The notes: generated by a model from the sequence alone, not told the origin. Shown: positions 1 to 14,400, numbered from the stretch's first letter. The stretch is DNA of 64,000 bases from Achatina immaculata (GCA_009760885.1 CM019719.1:35815584-35879583); one strand, 5' to 3'. Program-made: numbers and translations.

Positions 1-3000
1 CGTAGTTTTTTTTTTCTCACGCCGGGAATTGTCTTTGTAAACGTCTTACCAGCCTGATGGGCTACGTTTCCATCCACATAATTTCATCTCTCATTTTTCC
101 CATCAATAAACTTGTGTTGTCTGAATATAAAAACCACACCACTGGCTTTGTTGAAACTCTCACTGTTTGACGAGTTTTGTTATGTTGGGAGACTGCCAAG
201 CTCAGGTAAGTTGTTATATCAGTATTATTCTGTGGAGTGAAAGCCTGGGAGTCTTGTTGGATTTTCTTAGTGTATAACAGAGAAAATTAGGTTGTCTTAT
301 AACACCAACAACAAGAAGTAATTTCTGAGATGAAAAGGAAAATTGTACTCCACAAGAAGACTAATCACCCAGTAGAATACGGGTTCAGTTGAGCTACAGC
401 AAATAATATTCCTCAACAGCAGTAAAATGATACTACTTTAGAAACAGTGAGGATGGAATCCTGATGAATGAGAGAAGATGAATTATCAATGCACGACGTG
501 AGAAATCAACAATACAGTAACACACAGAGCATTCCGATGAATTTGATTTCACCACAGGAATGTACGTGTACACCCCCCCCCCCCCCTTTTCAACCAAAAA
601 CTGACATATTACTAACCTCACATCGAGAATTCATCCAATCCGAAAAAAAATCTACACAATAACACATCTAACAATCTCTCATCTGTGTCCTAAAAAAAGA
701 CAAGCAGAGATCTATTCCTACATTCTGACTAGACTGCACAAAAACTACAACTGTGTCATAAAATGGGCAAGCAGACAACTATTCTTACATTCTAACAACG
801 CTACAAATCAAAGCACCCTAAACTGACACAAAACCTTAGACGAATCACTAAGACGTCTGCTGTCTCGCACGGCTCCAGGAGTTCTGTCTTTCAAATCCCA
901 AAATTTGCGTGAAGCACGCTCTATGCCCCCAACAGACGAACAGCCAATCATCATAATGACTTTCTGAACCTACATGAACAAGGACATTCATCCTGTCATA
1001 AGGAGTGACATTGTTCAGAACCTTTTTTAGATAGTGTTAACACGCGGGACACTCATTGTGTTCTAGTTGATTGGTAGGGCATATTTCAGCTACTTGGCCT
1101 GGGCATGTAATGAGCTTTCCCAAAACAGTGATAGCGACTTTGCTAGGGAGGAACATGTTGAAGTGACAGTGTTCTACAAATATCACTTTGTCTGCATGAT
1201 TGATTGAAGCACATTTAGTGCTGGGTACGAACTCACTTCCTTTGCTGTAAGGAGCCGGCGAGATTCTCTAATTGTGTACACTTGGGTTTATGTTTTCTAC
1301 AGTAGGTTCATTTGTAGCTGCTAATTTCTAGTTATATATACCTACTGTGCTATATTTTGCTGAAAATTGGCACAACAGACACATCACATCCTTCAGAGTT
1401 TCCAGCTACGCAGCTCACTCAGGCAATGGACCTGGCCAGACCCCAGCGCCTCCACCACCACTATCACCACCCCAGAAGAAGCTGTAGGATGATGCTGAAA
1501 ACCTGAGACAAGCCGCCGATTTGAGTGAGTGAGATTGGTGTCGATGTCTGAGCGAATGACTGAAGAAATGCAATATTTTGTTAACAGCTTATCATCGTAC
1601 AGTGACTGACGTTTGACTTTCACTGTTAAGATCGACCACTCATTTGTGAGTGTTGTTTAGTTCATTGCTTTTCTTGTACTCGCGCCTATTTTTGAGCAAA
1701 AGTCTGCCAGGATGTCTTCTGCTGTTAAAGGAAGCATGTTTTGAAAATGCGCCGAAATACTAACGGTTATTTATACAGTCAGTATTTGATACATCCCAGC
1801 GGACCACACGAAAAGATAGTAATGATATTGTAACGAGGAAGAATCGAAGATGGAGAAAGTTTTGTTCCGTCAGCGCAGTATGGGTAATCACTTCCAAGAC
1901 TTGGGTCAGCGGTTGACCAGCTGCAAGTTTTTTCCCCCGATAGAAACGAGAGACTTGTTTCTGTGTACAGTTAAGTTATTCTGAGACGACTTATCTCACA
2001 ACTTATGACAAGAACAGAAATCATAGAAATAGCTAGTTTCTTATCAGTACAGTTCCGATAGATATGGTGGGTGAAATATTTCCAGTTTAGCGAAGGCAAG
2101 ACTTGTGTTTTGTCATTTGGTACCCCTATCTCTCAGTCAGTACTTTTTTTTTTCTCTATTGAATTTTTGTGTTTCGTTTCAGGTTATCAAATCTTTTCAT
2201 GAGCTGAAAAAAAATGCTGTATTATTTTCGTCTATTTGCTTATTATTTTTGACCATTTGCATTTATTATCTGCACACTTCCCTCATTCTTTCTATTTTTT
2301 TTAAAAGCGTAGAACTGAACGATACACCACCGCCTACTTTTTATTACTAGAACCAGTTTTTACCGTAGCACAATGATGAAGACTTGCACGACATGAATGC
2401 TGGGATATTTCAGCATTTGCAATTTACTGAACAAAATAAGAGTCTACCTGAAATGTTTCCATTGTGTACTTCGGAAAGCCAGGAGGAGGGGGGGGGGGGG
2501 AATGCCTTTTGGCTAAGATCAAAGTAGCTGAGGTCAAAGTGTCCTCTTGGCAGGTACCTGATCAACATGCCCTTTAGTTAAAGCGTCGTTATTTTTTAAC
2601 TAAACGAGATGCATGAGGCCTGCCCTGCACATTGAATGCCAGGGGGTATGGGCCACATCTCGTTACGGGTGGACCCGATTTGCAGTACCACCGGGTCACG
2701 GCCTGTTGTTTTCGTCGTCTTAAACTGACATAAATGAAGAACTTAAAACAATCCATTATTTCGGCAAATGCCTTTGTCGTGGACCACCTTAAAAAATGTA
2801 TGCACGCACGCACACACACAGAGAAAGAGAGAGAGAGACTTTCATACAAGAAGATGCCAAAGAACTGAGTGAATATTTTTCATATATTTTTCGTGTTTTT
2901 TTATCAGGTATGTTTTTGTATGTGGCCATTGCCGAAATATTGAATTATCGTATGTTCTTCATTTATGCATGCTCACCTTATTTGCTGCCACTCTTGTCTC

Positions 3001-4545
3001 CCCAAGCGACACAGTTATTCATTTTCATGTTTAGTGATTTTCCACATTTGTAGTGTAAAAAGTATATGACCAAAAATATCGTTCAAAATTTATAGGTGAA
3101 AGAAAGGAGTAAGTGAAATAATCAGTAGTCTCTAGGTCAGTACTGCTCTGATCACGGCACCTCTGGTCTGGGGGTCGGCCACGTCCCATGTACACTCATA
3201 CTGGGCGAATTGCCTGAACCGGCTTAACCCATAAGGGGTTAAGACGCTGCTGGCGAGACTCCTCGGATGTCGCGCATGAAGTAAAACTCCTCCCGGCCAA
3301 TGAAGAAAATGAGGAAAAGCAATCAGGGTTGTTGTGTGGCACCGATGTGAAAAGGTGACGGAAAGGATAAAGTGAAGCTTAATCGGTAGGTCCAGTAGTC
3401 TCGCGGCGAGAGCTACTCATACCACGGCACCTCTGCTCTAGAGGCTGGCCACGTCCATTCTACACTCATACTAGTGAAATATGCCTAAACCGGCTTAAGT
3501 CAGGGAGGAAACGGTACCTCCGCTCTAGAGGTTGATCAAGTCCTAAACACGCCCATACTGGGATATTATGCCTAAACCGGCTCAACCCAGGGGTGAATCT
3601 CACTAGTGGCGAGGATTCATCCTCCTGGACAAAAGCTCCATCCTGGTCACAGCTAGAAAGGGTAGTGCCCACGACCACAGAATGCCGAAGTCAGAGACAC
3701 TGGACCAGTGCAGTCTAGATAGGCAACCACCTCTCACCTGGTGGGGATATATGCGAATCCTAATCATGCTGAGGTTTTCTGGTGAGAAAGTCCAACTCTA
3801 GATTAAACTAGTGCAATGAAAACCATGGTGTTACGCAATTCCACTTCTGAGACCCACCAGGAATACAGACTCAAGCCCTGCGATACTCTGAAACCTCTTG
3901 TGGTCCTCTGGGGGATCTTGGGGACCACACAGTACCACGGGACCTATTGAGGATCACAAGAATAAATTCAGTGGGATCACAGGGCGGTCTTGGTGATAGA
4001 AGCGAAAGAAGAAGAAGATAAGCATTGGAAAATACAATGGAGAAAGAGAAAATGAAGACAAAATATCCCAACATATATGGAATATATGGGATAGGAAAAG
4101 AAAAATAGTAGACCAGGTTAGAGATAACTAGCAAATATCCTCTTACCCCCAACCCCACCACACCTCTTACACAGATACACATGCGCGCACGAAATGAAAG
4201 AGCATGGGCTCTCAATCTACAAACCTTTTGATAATGATGAGGATTATAGTTCGTTTCAAAAGTGGGATGTCTTTATTTGAGGGGATCCCATTTCGCAAGA
4301 TGAGCCGCCTGGACCTGTTATTTAGTTTTGAAGAAAAAACATTTTGCTTTCTGAAGCATCAGCCTTCAGTGTTTACTTTCTGAGCTTGTGTATTTAGGCG
4401 AAACAACATCAACAAAGCAAGAGCAAACTATCCCATCAGATTTTAGGTCCTGTATGTTAACTGTGAAGCAGGATGGGTATCGAGCATTCATTCTTTCTTC
4501 ATCTCAGTTCTTGAGGATCTGTCTATGATTATCTGTCACAGAAAA

Positions 4546-4576
<31 letters not shown>

Positions 4577-5139
4577 ACATCAAGATAGTGCATGTATCAC
4601 TTTATTACAGTGCTTTTTATTTAAAATCCTAGTTAAGCTTCTTTTTTTTTTTTGACGTTACTTTTAGATCTGTATTCTATACATACTCATTGTGTTTGCT
4701 AAGTTCATGATTCCCTAACAGAACGTTCTAAATGCATGTATGTTGAAGATGCCACCAATAAATCAGATTTCTTGGAAACCAGCTGTCTAATGTTTGCCCT
4801 GGAAGTTTACACAAATATACTAAGTGGACCAGTGGTTCTCACACTTTGTCAAGTTGCTTCCTCTTTGCCTCCCAGGCCACTTCCATAGAGCTCCCCCCCC
4901 CCCCCAACCCCCTCCAAGTCTTTGGTCAGTTGATTCTGATGCCCCATTCTGTTTCTTTTTCTCTCACCACACTCTAGGACCTTCTTCTTGCTCCCAGGGA
5001 GGAGGGCATATCTTATACTTTGAGAACCACAGATATAGATGTACTGTAGAATGCACCTCTATAGACGATTTGTAGAATGTACCACTAGTGACCTGACATG
5101 TCCTTGTATGCTGTATTGTAATACTGTTCACCTCACCAG
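1..5139. other. Probable intron sequence of the USP gene; repeats only
   Basis: No exon with a family match was found. A strong donor, ctcag|gtaagt at 206-207, follows a short open stretch that could be an exon end, but it has no recognisable protein. The region holds poly-C (about 574-586), poly-G (about 2489-2500), a CA/GA microsatellite (about 2803-2840), a CA microsatellite (about 4540-4572), and a copy of the dispersed repeat at 3130-4020 (separate entry). Confidence 0.5.
3130..4020 (+). repeat. Dispersed repeat, GAA-tailed, copy 1
   Basis: Shares long stretches in the same order with 43380-44455: the ctcccggccaatgaagaaaa region, two or three variants of a motif containing ctctgctctagagg, gagacactggaccagtg, and a final gcggtct segment. 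Both copies end in a GAAGAA run, which suggests a retroposon on the + strand. No protein of its own was recognised. Confidence 0.75.
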
Positions 5140-5457
5140 ACACCAGTGTTAAAGTCAGATGAGGAGCTAGCATCTGAAGCTTCATCAATCAATGGGGAAA
5201 GTTTTGTGCTCAAGCTCTTCCAAGCTCTGCACAGCTCTACCCTGACTTGTCCAAGTTGTGGGGAGCGTAGCAGGACATTTGATCCGTACCTGTGTGTGTC
5301 GCTACCTTTGCCACAGAAGTGTCCACGTGCCATATATGTCATCGTAGTTTCTTTGGATTCACATGAGGTCAAGATGGCTTTCACTTTGAACCAGTATGAT
5401 GGTGTGAAGGAGTTGCGGGAACTTGTGGCAGCTGACACAAAGATTCCATCAAAACAG
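5140..5457 (+). CDS. USP exon 1 of window: first zinc knuckle region
   Basis: 106 codons, phase 0 at both ends. The acceptor is the cag ending at 5139 and the donor is aacag|gtaggt at 5458. It encodes ...[19 protein letters not shown], then [14 protein letters not shown] and the start of the ubiquitin-like insert, ending TKIPSKQ. The CxxC pair is the first half of the USP zinc ribbon. The segment aligns by eye with human USP43/USP31 (FVQ..FQAQYRSSLTCPHC and TFDPFLCVSLPIP). The preceding exon was not found in bases 1-5139. Confidence 0.9.
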
Positions 5458-8400
5458 GTAGGTTTTATTTTTACCAGTATCAAAGCCTTGTTTACTAACA
5501 TTAACATATAATGGATGTCTTCACTTGGAAAGAGTAATTGTAGGAAAGTGGAAGGGAATCAGTTTCCAGCAAAATTTGTACCTTTTTATATACATTTTTA
5601 AAGTCTCTGTATATAATTTTTTTTTAATCCTTGTAGAATCAAATCAAGTGCCTTGCCTTTGTAACAATACCAGCTAGTCATTATTTCTGGAAGTGAAAAC
5701 TTGGCTAAATATTTGCTAGACAGCAGTGATAAACTTTTAAAACGTGCATTAAGGAATGGGAAACATTCTTTTCTTGCTTACAGCTGCTGCTGGTTCAGCT
5801 GAAGGACGATGGTTTTGGTTCAACTTACAGTGATGAACAGCCTATTTCTGACATCCCAGAAAATGAGGCTGTGTATGCCGTTGAAGCCTACTCAGCTGAC
5901 GCCAGCATGCACAGCTCAGTTCAGGAGTTTGATGCTCCAACTTTGCAGATACTGGTGATGCATGTTGAAGTTCCAGCAGGCTCTGCTCGCAGGTAGGCAT
6001 ATCTTGCATAAATATTGTACTTGTGACTCCTTAACATCATTACCAAATTCTACTTTTGTGCAGCTTGTTAGAAAGGCCAAGTTTTTTTTTTTTTTAAGTA
6101 TAATAATTTTCTCATTGTCCAGAAACAGTAAGTCAGATGGTTTGGCCACGTTACACAGCTACCGCCAGACAGTATACATTCACACTATGATTTGTAGGTA
6201 ACAGGAACAGGTACCTAATGCAAGAGATGGAGGGAGGAAGTCACAGCAGCTTAAATATCCCATTATATGAAGCAAATTGCAGAGCCCCCATCAAGACATC
6301 TATCTGTCCCCTCAACACTGAAAGAGTCTAATGTGTTTTTGTGACTCTTCAAAAATCAGTTCCCAGAAAAACCTTTAAGCCCATAAGAAATTTGCTTAAA
6401 AAGTTGTCCTATCATGATAAGTTACAACTCGGGAGTGACTTGATCACATCTCTTTGGTCTCTCATCAGCTACAGGTTTGGGAGTCCAGCCATGATGAAGG
6501 TGCACAGAGACATCACATGGAAAAGTTTACAGAAGAAAATACTGAACAAAATGGAAGGTTTTATAAGTGATGAAATTATGGTAAATCAGGTAAGAAAAAG
6601 AAAGAAAGGACATTATCTGGTGCTCTAAGAATAACAGAAGTTGTCTGTAATAGATCTTCAGCTTCTTTCTTTCTTTTGACACAGTGGTACAGGTTGAACA
6701 CCAGTTTTCCGGTACTGTCAGTTCCTGAACCTTGCTAGGTTAATGATGTTGCCAGATTAAAAGATGCCAGGCAGTAGTAATCATATAAACGGGCTGCAAA
6801 AACATTAAAAAATTATTGCACAAAGCAGATAATAAAAATGGTGTGATTTTGTTAAAGCTAGCCTTGAGACAGATTACATGTCAGTCTAGTGGCCATTTAG
6901 GGACCAGCATTAAAAAAGGGGATTCCAGACCATCAGTTTCCAGAAAATTGGTCATGTGATGTTGATTGTAGCTGTATACATTGACAAACTGTGTCCTGCC
7001 CATCATTTGTTGTTGTACCATCTGTCTGAACCAGTTGTTGTTGCTCTTACGCTTATGTTCATGGATTTTCCATCGGGTCTTGTTTTTGGGCATATATTAT
7101 ACATTTTAGTATATCCAGAACACTTTACTGACAAGGATGTGTAATGGCCTGTATTAACTTTGTTCATAGAGTACATTTGTTTTGTTACAGAGTTGCTTGT
7201 ATGTAATTTTACATCATCATAAGTTATCATTTCATCACCATCATAAATCTGTTTGTGCATAAGCATTTATCTAGTTATGTTTTATAATGGTATCTTGGTA
7301 TCTTGACTTATTTTATATTCTTCTTCTTCTGCTTTCCAAACCATTAAAGCTCATTGCTATGGATAAAGTTTGCCTACATTCTTCTCTGTTTCTAATCTTC
7401 TCTCTCCAGTTGGTGACACCAATTTTCTTTATATCCTCTTCTGTGTTGTCTTTCCTTCTCTGTCTTGGTCTACCCCTTGATATATATATATATATATATA
7501 TGAGAATATCTCATGGGTGATCAGAAAAAAAAGATAGACATATGTAGGACATGTGATGAGAAGAAACAATCAGAATACCAAAACAAGCTATTATGTGGAT
7601 GTGGAGCACAACAGGCCGAAGAAAAAGAGGTCAGCCATATGAAACTCTAAAGACATTATTAGGAGAAGCCAGTTTAGTGGGCATAACATCCCTTGATGAA
7701 GTTGAAAGACTCGCAGAGAACAGGAAAACTTGGCAAACAACTATGCGAGCCCTATGTGATGTTTAATGGCACGGGAAGGATGTAATATATATATGTTATT
7801 TTGTATTATTTTATATACTTGTTTTATATATATTAAAAAAAAAGAAAAATGGCTGGAGGCAACCCATTCACCCAGCTGTAGAAACGGGTAACCCACTCTT
7901 CCTGGAGTCAGTGAAGTATAAAGGCAAGCCAGCTGTGATGCCGACCACTTCACCTCAGGGGGTGAAGGCATTTGGTTGTTACTGACTTATAGTTTCAATA
8001 CTTGAGCAAGGTTTGGTGAGCCATAGCTGCCAAGACCCTGACCCACCTCTCTGTTAGTACATTCCCCCCCCTTCCCCCCCAAGGGTCAAACAGGCCAGTT
8101 GGGCAGAGATCACTGTAGTCCCCTGTAGAGGTGGAGTCTGCTAAAGAAATACGGTGCAACCCCTGCTGTTTAGCTCAAATTAGCTGAAAAAAAAATAGCT
8201 GCTGAAGCCACTGCCAATTCAGCACTGTGCTGTGTCTCAACACCTCCACTGCATCGGCTGCAAGGAAGATAATGTTCACAGTTCCTGGGAGGTAGAGCAA
8301 TACCAACATCACCCTCTAGTGTGTTGTCAGGGCAAGTAAAATATTGACACAAACACTGTATTTCTTAGTTACCTCTGTGGCATGAAGATTTGAAAATTGA

Positions 8401-11400
8401 TCACATGTTTTGTTGTATTGTTCAGAAGCTAAGCAGCAGTTTGTTCTCACTGAGAATATATGATGGAAGCTCTCTCAGAAACTACCTGCCGTCTGATGTT
8501 GACATGCCACTGTACACTCAGTCTGCAGAAAGGTTAGTAGTTGCAGGCTTGGAAATGAAAGAAAGTAACTGAAACAATACCAGGCCATAATTCTGTTCTG
8601 AATGAAATAGGAAACTTGTATTTGAAGATAAGAAGGTTAAAGGTGGCACTGAATGTGAATGTTTCCTTAATATCTTTGTAAAGGTGGATATGTTTTGTTT
8701 TTCTGCAGAATTTGGATAGAAGAATCTCCATAGAACAACTTAGAAAAAAAAATTACTTGTTAATTTTTTTTTTTTCCAAATCATTTAAAAAATTTGTTCT
8801 ATCCAAATCAAGTTTTCTTAAAAATTAATTTATGTGTCTTTTTCTTTCCCTAGACAGTAATAGAATATTTTTTATTCCTATGTTATGTTAGCCTGAATTT
8901 GTTAACTGCATCCTTCCTACAGAGCTTACACTACCTTGGATGAAGACTTTGGTCCACCTCATATCAAAATTATTGCAGAATGGGACCCACAGACCAAGAA
9001 AACGTAAGATTACATTAGTTCTTTATTTATGAAATATTTGGGCAGATTTCTGTGCTAGAGAAAGGAAGAGAATGAAGCAGAGACATTGACCAGTTCGTAC
9101 CCCAGTAACAGACTAGGCTGGCTGACAGGGAAGGGATCGCCGTAGTTCTCATAAGGGTGGAGTCTGCTAAAGACGTATTGCACACCCGCTGCTTTTTAGC
9201 TGAAATTTTCACTTTGCAGTGGATTGCCTCCCACTGTAGGATACCAGGTAGTGAGAAAGCTGGCCAAAGAGGGCACTGAAATGGAGCAACCAGACATACC
9301 GATCACCTATAATCAGAAGAAGAGCAAGATAAAAACCTACAGGAAGCCACAAACACCACCACATAATGACTATCACATGCTAAACAGAAAGGAATAAGTC
9401 ACCATTTTCCGTCTCCGAACAGGCACAACTGACTCTGGAGTCATATGTATACAAAGTTTAAGGTTGATACTACTACATTTTGTACATGTTCAGAGTATCA
9501 CAGTGCTTTAGCCTACACTGAGAAGTAATTACTGCCCCAGTGGAACCACTAAAGAAGATAAGCTCTATGGTCTCATACATGAATTACAAAAAAACAGTGA
9601 AATTTATCCAAGAGACAGGACTGCAGATATAGACAGACAATGTGAATGAAGAAGAAGAAGCTGAACTTTGAGACTGAAAAAAAATAACTGTTATAATTCG
9701 TTCCAATTTGACTCGGTATCTTCACCGCATTGGCTGCAAAGAATATCAAGCTTGCAGTTCTAGTGAGGAGAAGAAGAATATATCACATTTGTTGATTGTC
9801 GTCTGCACCTTTTTTTAGTGCATGCATTAGCCATATAAATGCTGTAGTAGACATTCATTGATTCTTTTGAAATGGTAATCATGGAAAAAAGGTCTGCTGT
9901 GGAAACTAAGAAACTGCAATGTGAATGGAAGACTATACAACTGGATAAAGTCTTATTTACACAATAGAAGAGCTAGAGTAGTAATGGATGGACACAAAAG
10001 CCAGAAAGTACTTCTGCGACACGGTGTATCACAAGGAGGAGTCCTTTCGCCTACACTATTCCTTGTATTCGTTAATGACCTGGTCAAGGAACTTCCCTAT
10101 GGAATCAAAGCGGCACTGTATGCAGATGATCTGGTCATGTGGTGTACAGATGAATACGCGACAGTTGCTACACAGAGACTCCAAAGAGCAACAGACATCT
10201 TGACATCATGGACAAACAAATGGTGTGTAAGTATCAACACAGAGAAATCAAGTACCACTCTGTTCACTCTCTCATCTAAATAGAAAGCAGGTAAGATCTT
10301 TGTAAATGAAATATCCTTAAGGATGGACAACCAACGCACTTACTTAGGAGTGACTCTTAACTCAAAACTGACTTGAAAGCAACACATCAACAGTGCAGAA
10401 GCAAAAGCCAGAAGAAAACTAGCCATATTAAGAAAATTAAGTGGAACCACATGGGGAGCTAGTGAAAGAATCCTTAAGAATGTATATCAGCAAAGTATTC
10501 TACCACATTTAGAATATGGCTCAACATCTTGGTGCACAGCATCAAACACTACGCTGCATAATCTAGCCATATTAAGAAAATTAAGTGGAACCACATGGGG
10601 AGCTAGTGAAAGAATCCTTAAGAATGTATATCAGCAAAGTATTCTACCACATTTAGAATATGGCTCAACATCTTGGTGCACAGCATCAAACACTATGCTG
10701 CATAATCTAGCCATATTAAGAAAATTAAGTGGAACCACATGGGGAGCTAGTGAAAGAATCCTTAAGAATGTATATCAGCAAAGTATTCTACCACATTTAG
10801 AATATGGCTCAACATCTTGGTGCACAGCATCAAACACTACGCTGCATAATCTAGCCATATTAAGAAAATTAAGTGGAACCACATGGGGAGCTAGTGAAAG
10901 AATCCTTAAGAATGTATATCAGCAAAGTATTCTACCACATTTAGAATATGGCTCAACATCTTGGTGCACAGCATCAAACACTATGCTGCATAATCTAGCC
11001 ATATTAAGAAAATTAAGTGGAACCACATGGGGAGCTAGTGAAAGAATCCTTAAGAATGTATATCAGCAAAGTATTCTACCACATTTAGAATATGGCTCAA
11101 CATCTTGGTGCACAGCATCAAACACTACGCTGCATAATCTAGCCATATTAAGAAAATTAAGTGGAACCACATGGGGAGCTAGTGAAAGAATCCTTAAGAA
11201 TGTATATCAGCAAAGTATTCTACCACATTTAGAATATGGCTCAACATCTTGGTGCACAGCATCAAACACTATGCTGCATAATCTAGCCATATTAAGAAAA
11301 TTAAGTGGAACCACATGGGGAGCTAGTGAAAGAATCCTTAAGAATGTATATCAGCAAAGTATTCTACCACATTTAGAATATGGCTCAACATCTTGGTGCA

Positions 11401-14400
11401 CAGCATCAAACACTACGCTGCATAATCTAGCCATATTAAGAAAATTAAGTGGAACCACATGGGGAGCTAGTGAAAGAATCCTTAAGAATGTATATCAGCA
11501 AAGTATTCTACCACATTTAGAATATGGCTCAACATCTTGGTGCACAGCATCAAACACTATGCTGCATAATCTAGCCATATTAAGAAAATTAAGTGGAACC
11601 ACATGGGGAGCTAGTGAAAGAATCCTTAAGAATGTATATCAGCAAAGTATTCTACCACATTTAGAATATGGCTCAACATCTTGGTGCACAGCATCAAACA
11701 CTACGCTGCATAATCTAGCCATATTAAGAAAATTAAGTGGAACCACATGGGGAGCTAGTGAAAGAATCCTTAAGAATGTATATCAGCAAAGTATTCTACC
11801 ACATTTAGAATATGGCTCAACATCTTGGTGCACAGCATCAAACACTATGCTGCATAATCTAGCCATATTAAGAAAATTAAGTGGAACCACATGGGGAGCT
11901 AGTGAAAGAATCCTTAAGAATGTATATCAGCAAAGTATTCTACCACATTTAGAATATGGCTCAACATCTTGGTGCACAGCATCAAACACTACGCTGCATA
12001 ATCTAGCCATATTAAGAAAATTAAGTGGAACCACATGGGGAGCTAGTGAAAGAATCCTTAAGAATGTATATCAGCAAAGTATTCTACCACATTTAGAATA
12101 TGGCTCAACATCTTGGTGCACAGCATCAAACACTATGCTGCATAATCTAGCCATATTAAGAAAATTAAAGTTGGCACTGAATGTGGATGTTTCCTTAATA
12201 TCTTTGTAATGGTGGATATGTTTTGTTTTTCTGCAGAATTTGAACAGAAGAATCTCCATAGAACAACTTAGAAAAAAAATGTACTTGTTAATTTTTTTTT
12301 TCCAAATCATTAAAAAAAATTTGTTCTATCCAAATCAAGTTTTCTTAAAAATTAATTTATGTGTCTTTTTCTTTCCCTAGACAGTAATAGAATACTTTTT
12401 ATTCCTATGTTATGTTAGCCTGAATTTGTTAACTGCATCCTTCCTACAGAGCTTACACTACCTTGGATGAAGACTTTGGTCCACCTCATATCAAAATTAT
12501 TGCAGAATGGGACCCACAAACCAAGAAAATGTAACATTATATTAGTTCTTTATTTATGAAATATTTGGGCAGATTTCTGTGCTAGAGAAAGGAAGAGAAT
12601 GAAGCAAAGACATTGACCAGTTCATACCCCAGTAACAGACTAGGCTGGTTGACAGGGCAGGGATTGCTGTAGTTCTCATAAGGGTGGTGTCTGCTAAAGA
12701 CGTATTGCACGCCCGCTGCTTTTTAGCTGAACTTTTCACTTTGCAGTGGATTGCCTCCCACTGTAGGATACCAGGTAGTGAGAAAGCTGACCGTCTGGCC
12801 AAAGAGGGCACTGAAATGGAGCAACCAGACATACCGATCACCTATAATCAGAAGAAAAGCAAGATAAAAACCTACAGGAAGCCACAAACACCACCACATA
12901 ATGACTATCACATGCTAAACAGAAAGGAATAAGTCCCCATTTTCCGTCTCCGAACAGGCACAACTGACTCTGGAGTCATATGTATACAAAGTTTAAGGTT
13001 GATACTACTACATTTTGTACATGTGCCCAGGTCCCCCAAACTGTGGAACATATCCTCCAGAACTGCACCAACTATGAGACACTGAGAAGTAATTACTGGC
13101 CCAGTGAAACCACTAAAGAAGATAAGCTCTATGGTCCCATACATGAATTACAAAAAAACAGTGAAATTTATCCAAGAGACAGGACTGCAGATATAGACAG
13201 ACAATGCGTAAGAAGAAGAAGAAGCTGAACTTTGAGACTGAAAAAATAGCTATTATAATTTGTTCGAATTTGACTCAGATGAAGAAGTCAAGGAATTCAC
13301 ATACCTAGGTGGTATGGTAACAGCAGATGGAGACAGTAGTTAAGAAGTTGAAGTAAGAATAATAAAAGCCTGATAGTTCTGGGCCTCACTCAAGCATATC
13401 TGGAGATCCAAAAAGATAAACCAGAAAACCAAACCCAGAATATTCAGAAGCAATGTTTTAATTGTCTTACTAAATGGGAGCAAATGCTGTAAAATAACAC
13501 AGACAGTGGCACTTACACTTGACACCTTCCAAACTAAGTGTCTGTGTAAAATAAAATGAGCGTTCTGGCCAAATACTATAAGTAATGACCTTGTGTTAAG
13601 AGAAACAGACATGACACCACTGTCAGCAGCAGTTGAAAGCAGAAAGTGGCAATGGATTGGCCACATTATGAGAGTGGCAGACCATGAACAGCTTTGATGT
13701 GGATTCTTTAGGGTAAAAGAGGTGTGGGATGACCCAAGGAGACATGGAGATATACAGCAGAGAAATTGCTGGTAAACAAAGGACTGAAATGGGAGACGGC
13801 CAAGATGATAGTGAAGGACCTAAAAAAGTAGAAGTCTCTTGCTACCAGCACCCCCTATTTTTTGGGTACTGACAAAACGAGAGATAGAGAGAGAGAGAGA
13901 GAGAGAGATAGAGAGAGAGAGACAGAGATAGAGAGAGAGAGAGATAGAGAGAGATAGAAAGATATTTGACCTAAAGTTGAAATGAGTAAGTGGGAGGGGG
14001 GAATCTGCTTATTAGTTTTGTAAATATGGCAATTTTATTTGAATCTTATTACAGTAGAGGGCAGAAACTAATAGTTCATTAATTTTTGTTATTGGAGAGA
14101 GAGAGAGTGAGTGAGTGAGCGTGCATGCGCACACACACACACATGTGATCTGCATAAATACCAAAGTTGTTTGCCAATTATTTACAGAGTTGTAACTGAT
14201 GATGAAGAACACATGGAGATACACTCATCTGTCAAAGAAGTACAAAGTAATCCACCAGGCCAAGGCATAGTCTCATTAGACGAATGCTTCAAGCTGTATA
14301 CTCAGAAAGAAAAGGTAAAACAAACAACAAAAATGCAAAGAAAAAAACCCCAGCGTGGTACAGTTGTTGTAGTTGTAGTGCTGAATACTACAGAAAAGTG

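Larger units (their letters stand above)
8637..9713 (+). repeat. Tandem duplicated block, copy A (contains USP exon 5a)
   Basis: Matches 12163-13275 across intron, exon and a LINE 3' end. Copy A lacks short stretches present in copy B (about 8 bases in the RNase H part near 9260, and about 40 bases near 9490). The match starts at a shared ttaaag and ends after a shared aatttgactc. Confidence 0.88.
12163..13275 (+). repeat. Tandem duplicated block, copy B (contains USP exon 5b)
   Basis: Second copy of the 8637-9713 block, including upstream intron, exon, repeat F fragment and LINE RNase H/3' end. The left junction runs straight out of the 144-bp array with a few bases of shared sequence (ttaaag). 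Confidence 0.88.

Noticed and set aside
181..207. 5' USP exon ending at a strong gtaagt donor
   Set aside because: The open stretch is too short and has no resemblance to the Cys-box region.
5133..5507. 124-codon - strand ORF opposite the first USP exon
   Set aside because: It is antisense to a well-supported exon and has no family match.
10695..12209. 504-codon ORF as a real repeat protein gene
   Set aside because: It is a tandem expansion of LINE RT sequence with no start context or splice signals of its own, and the upstream LINE frame has stops.
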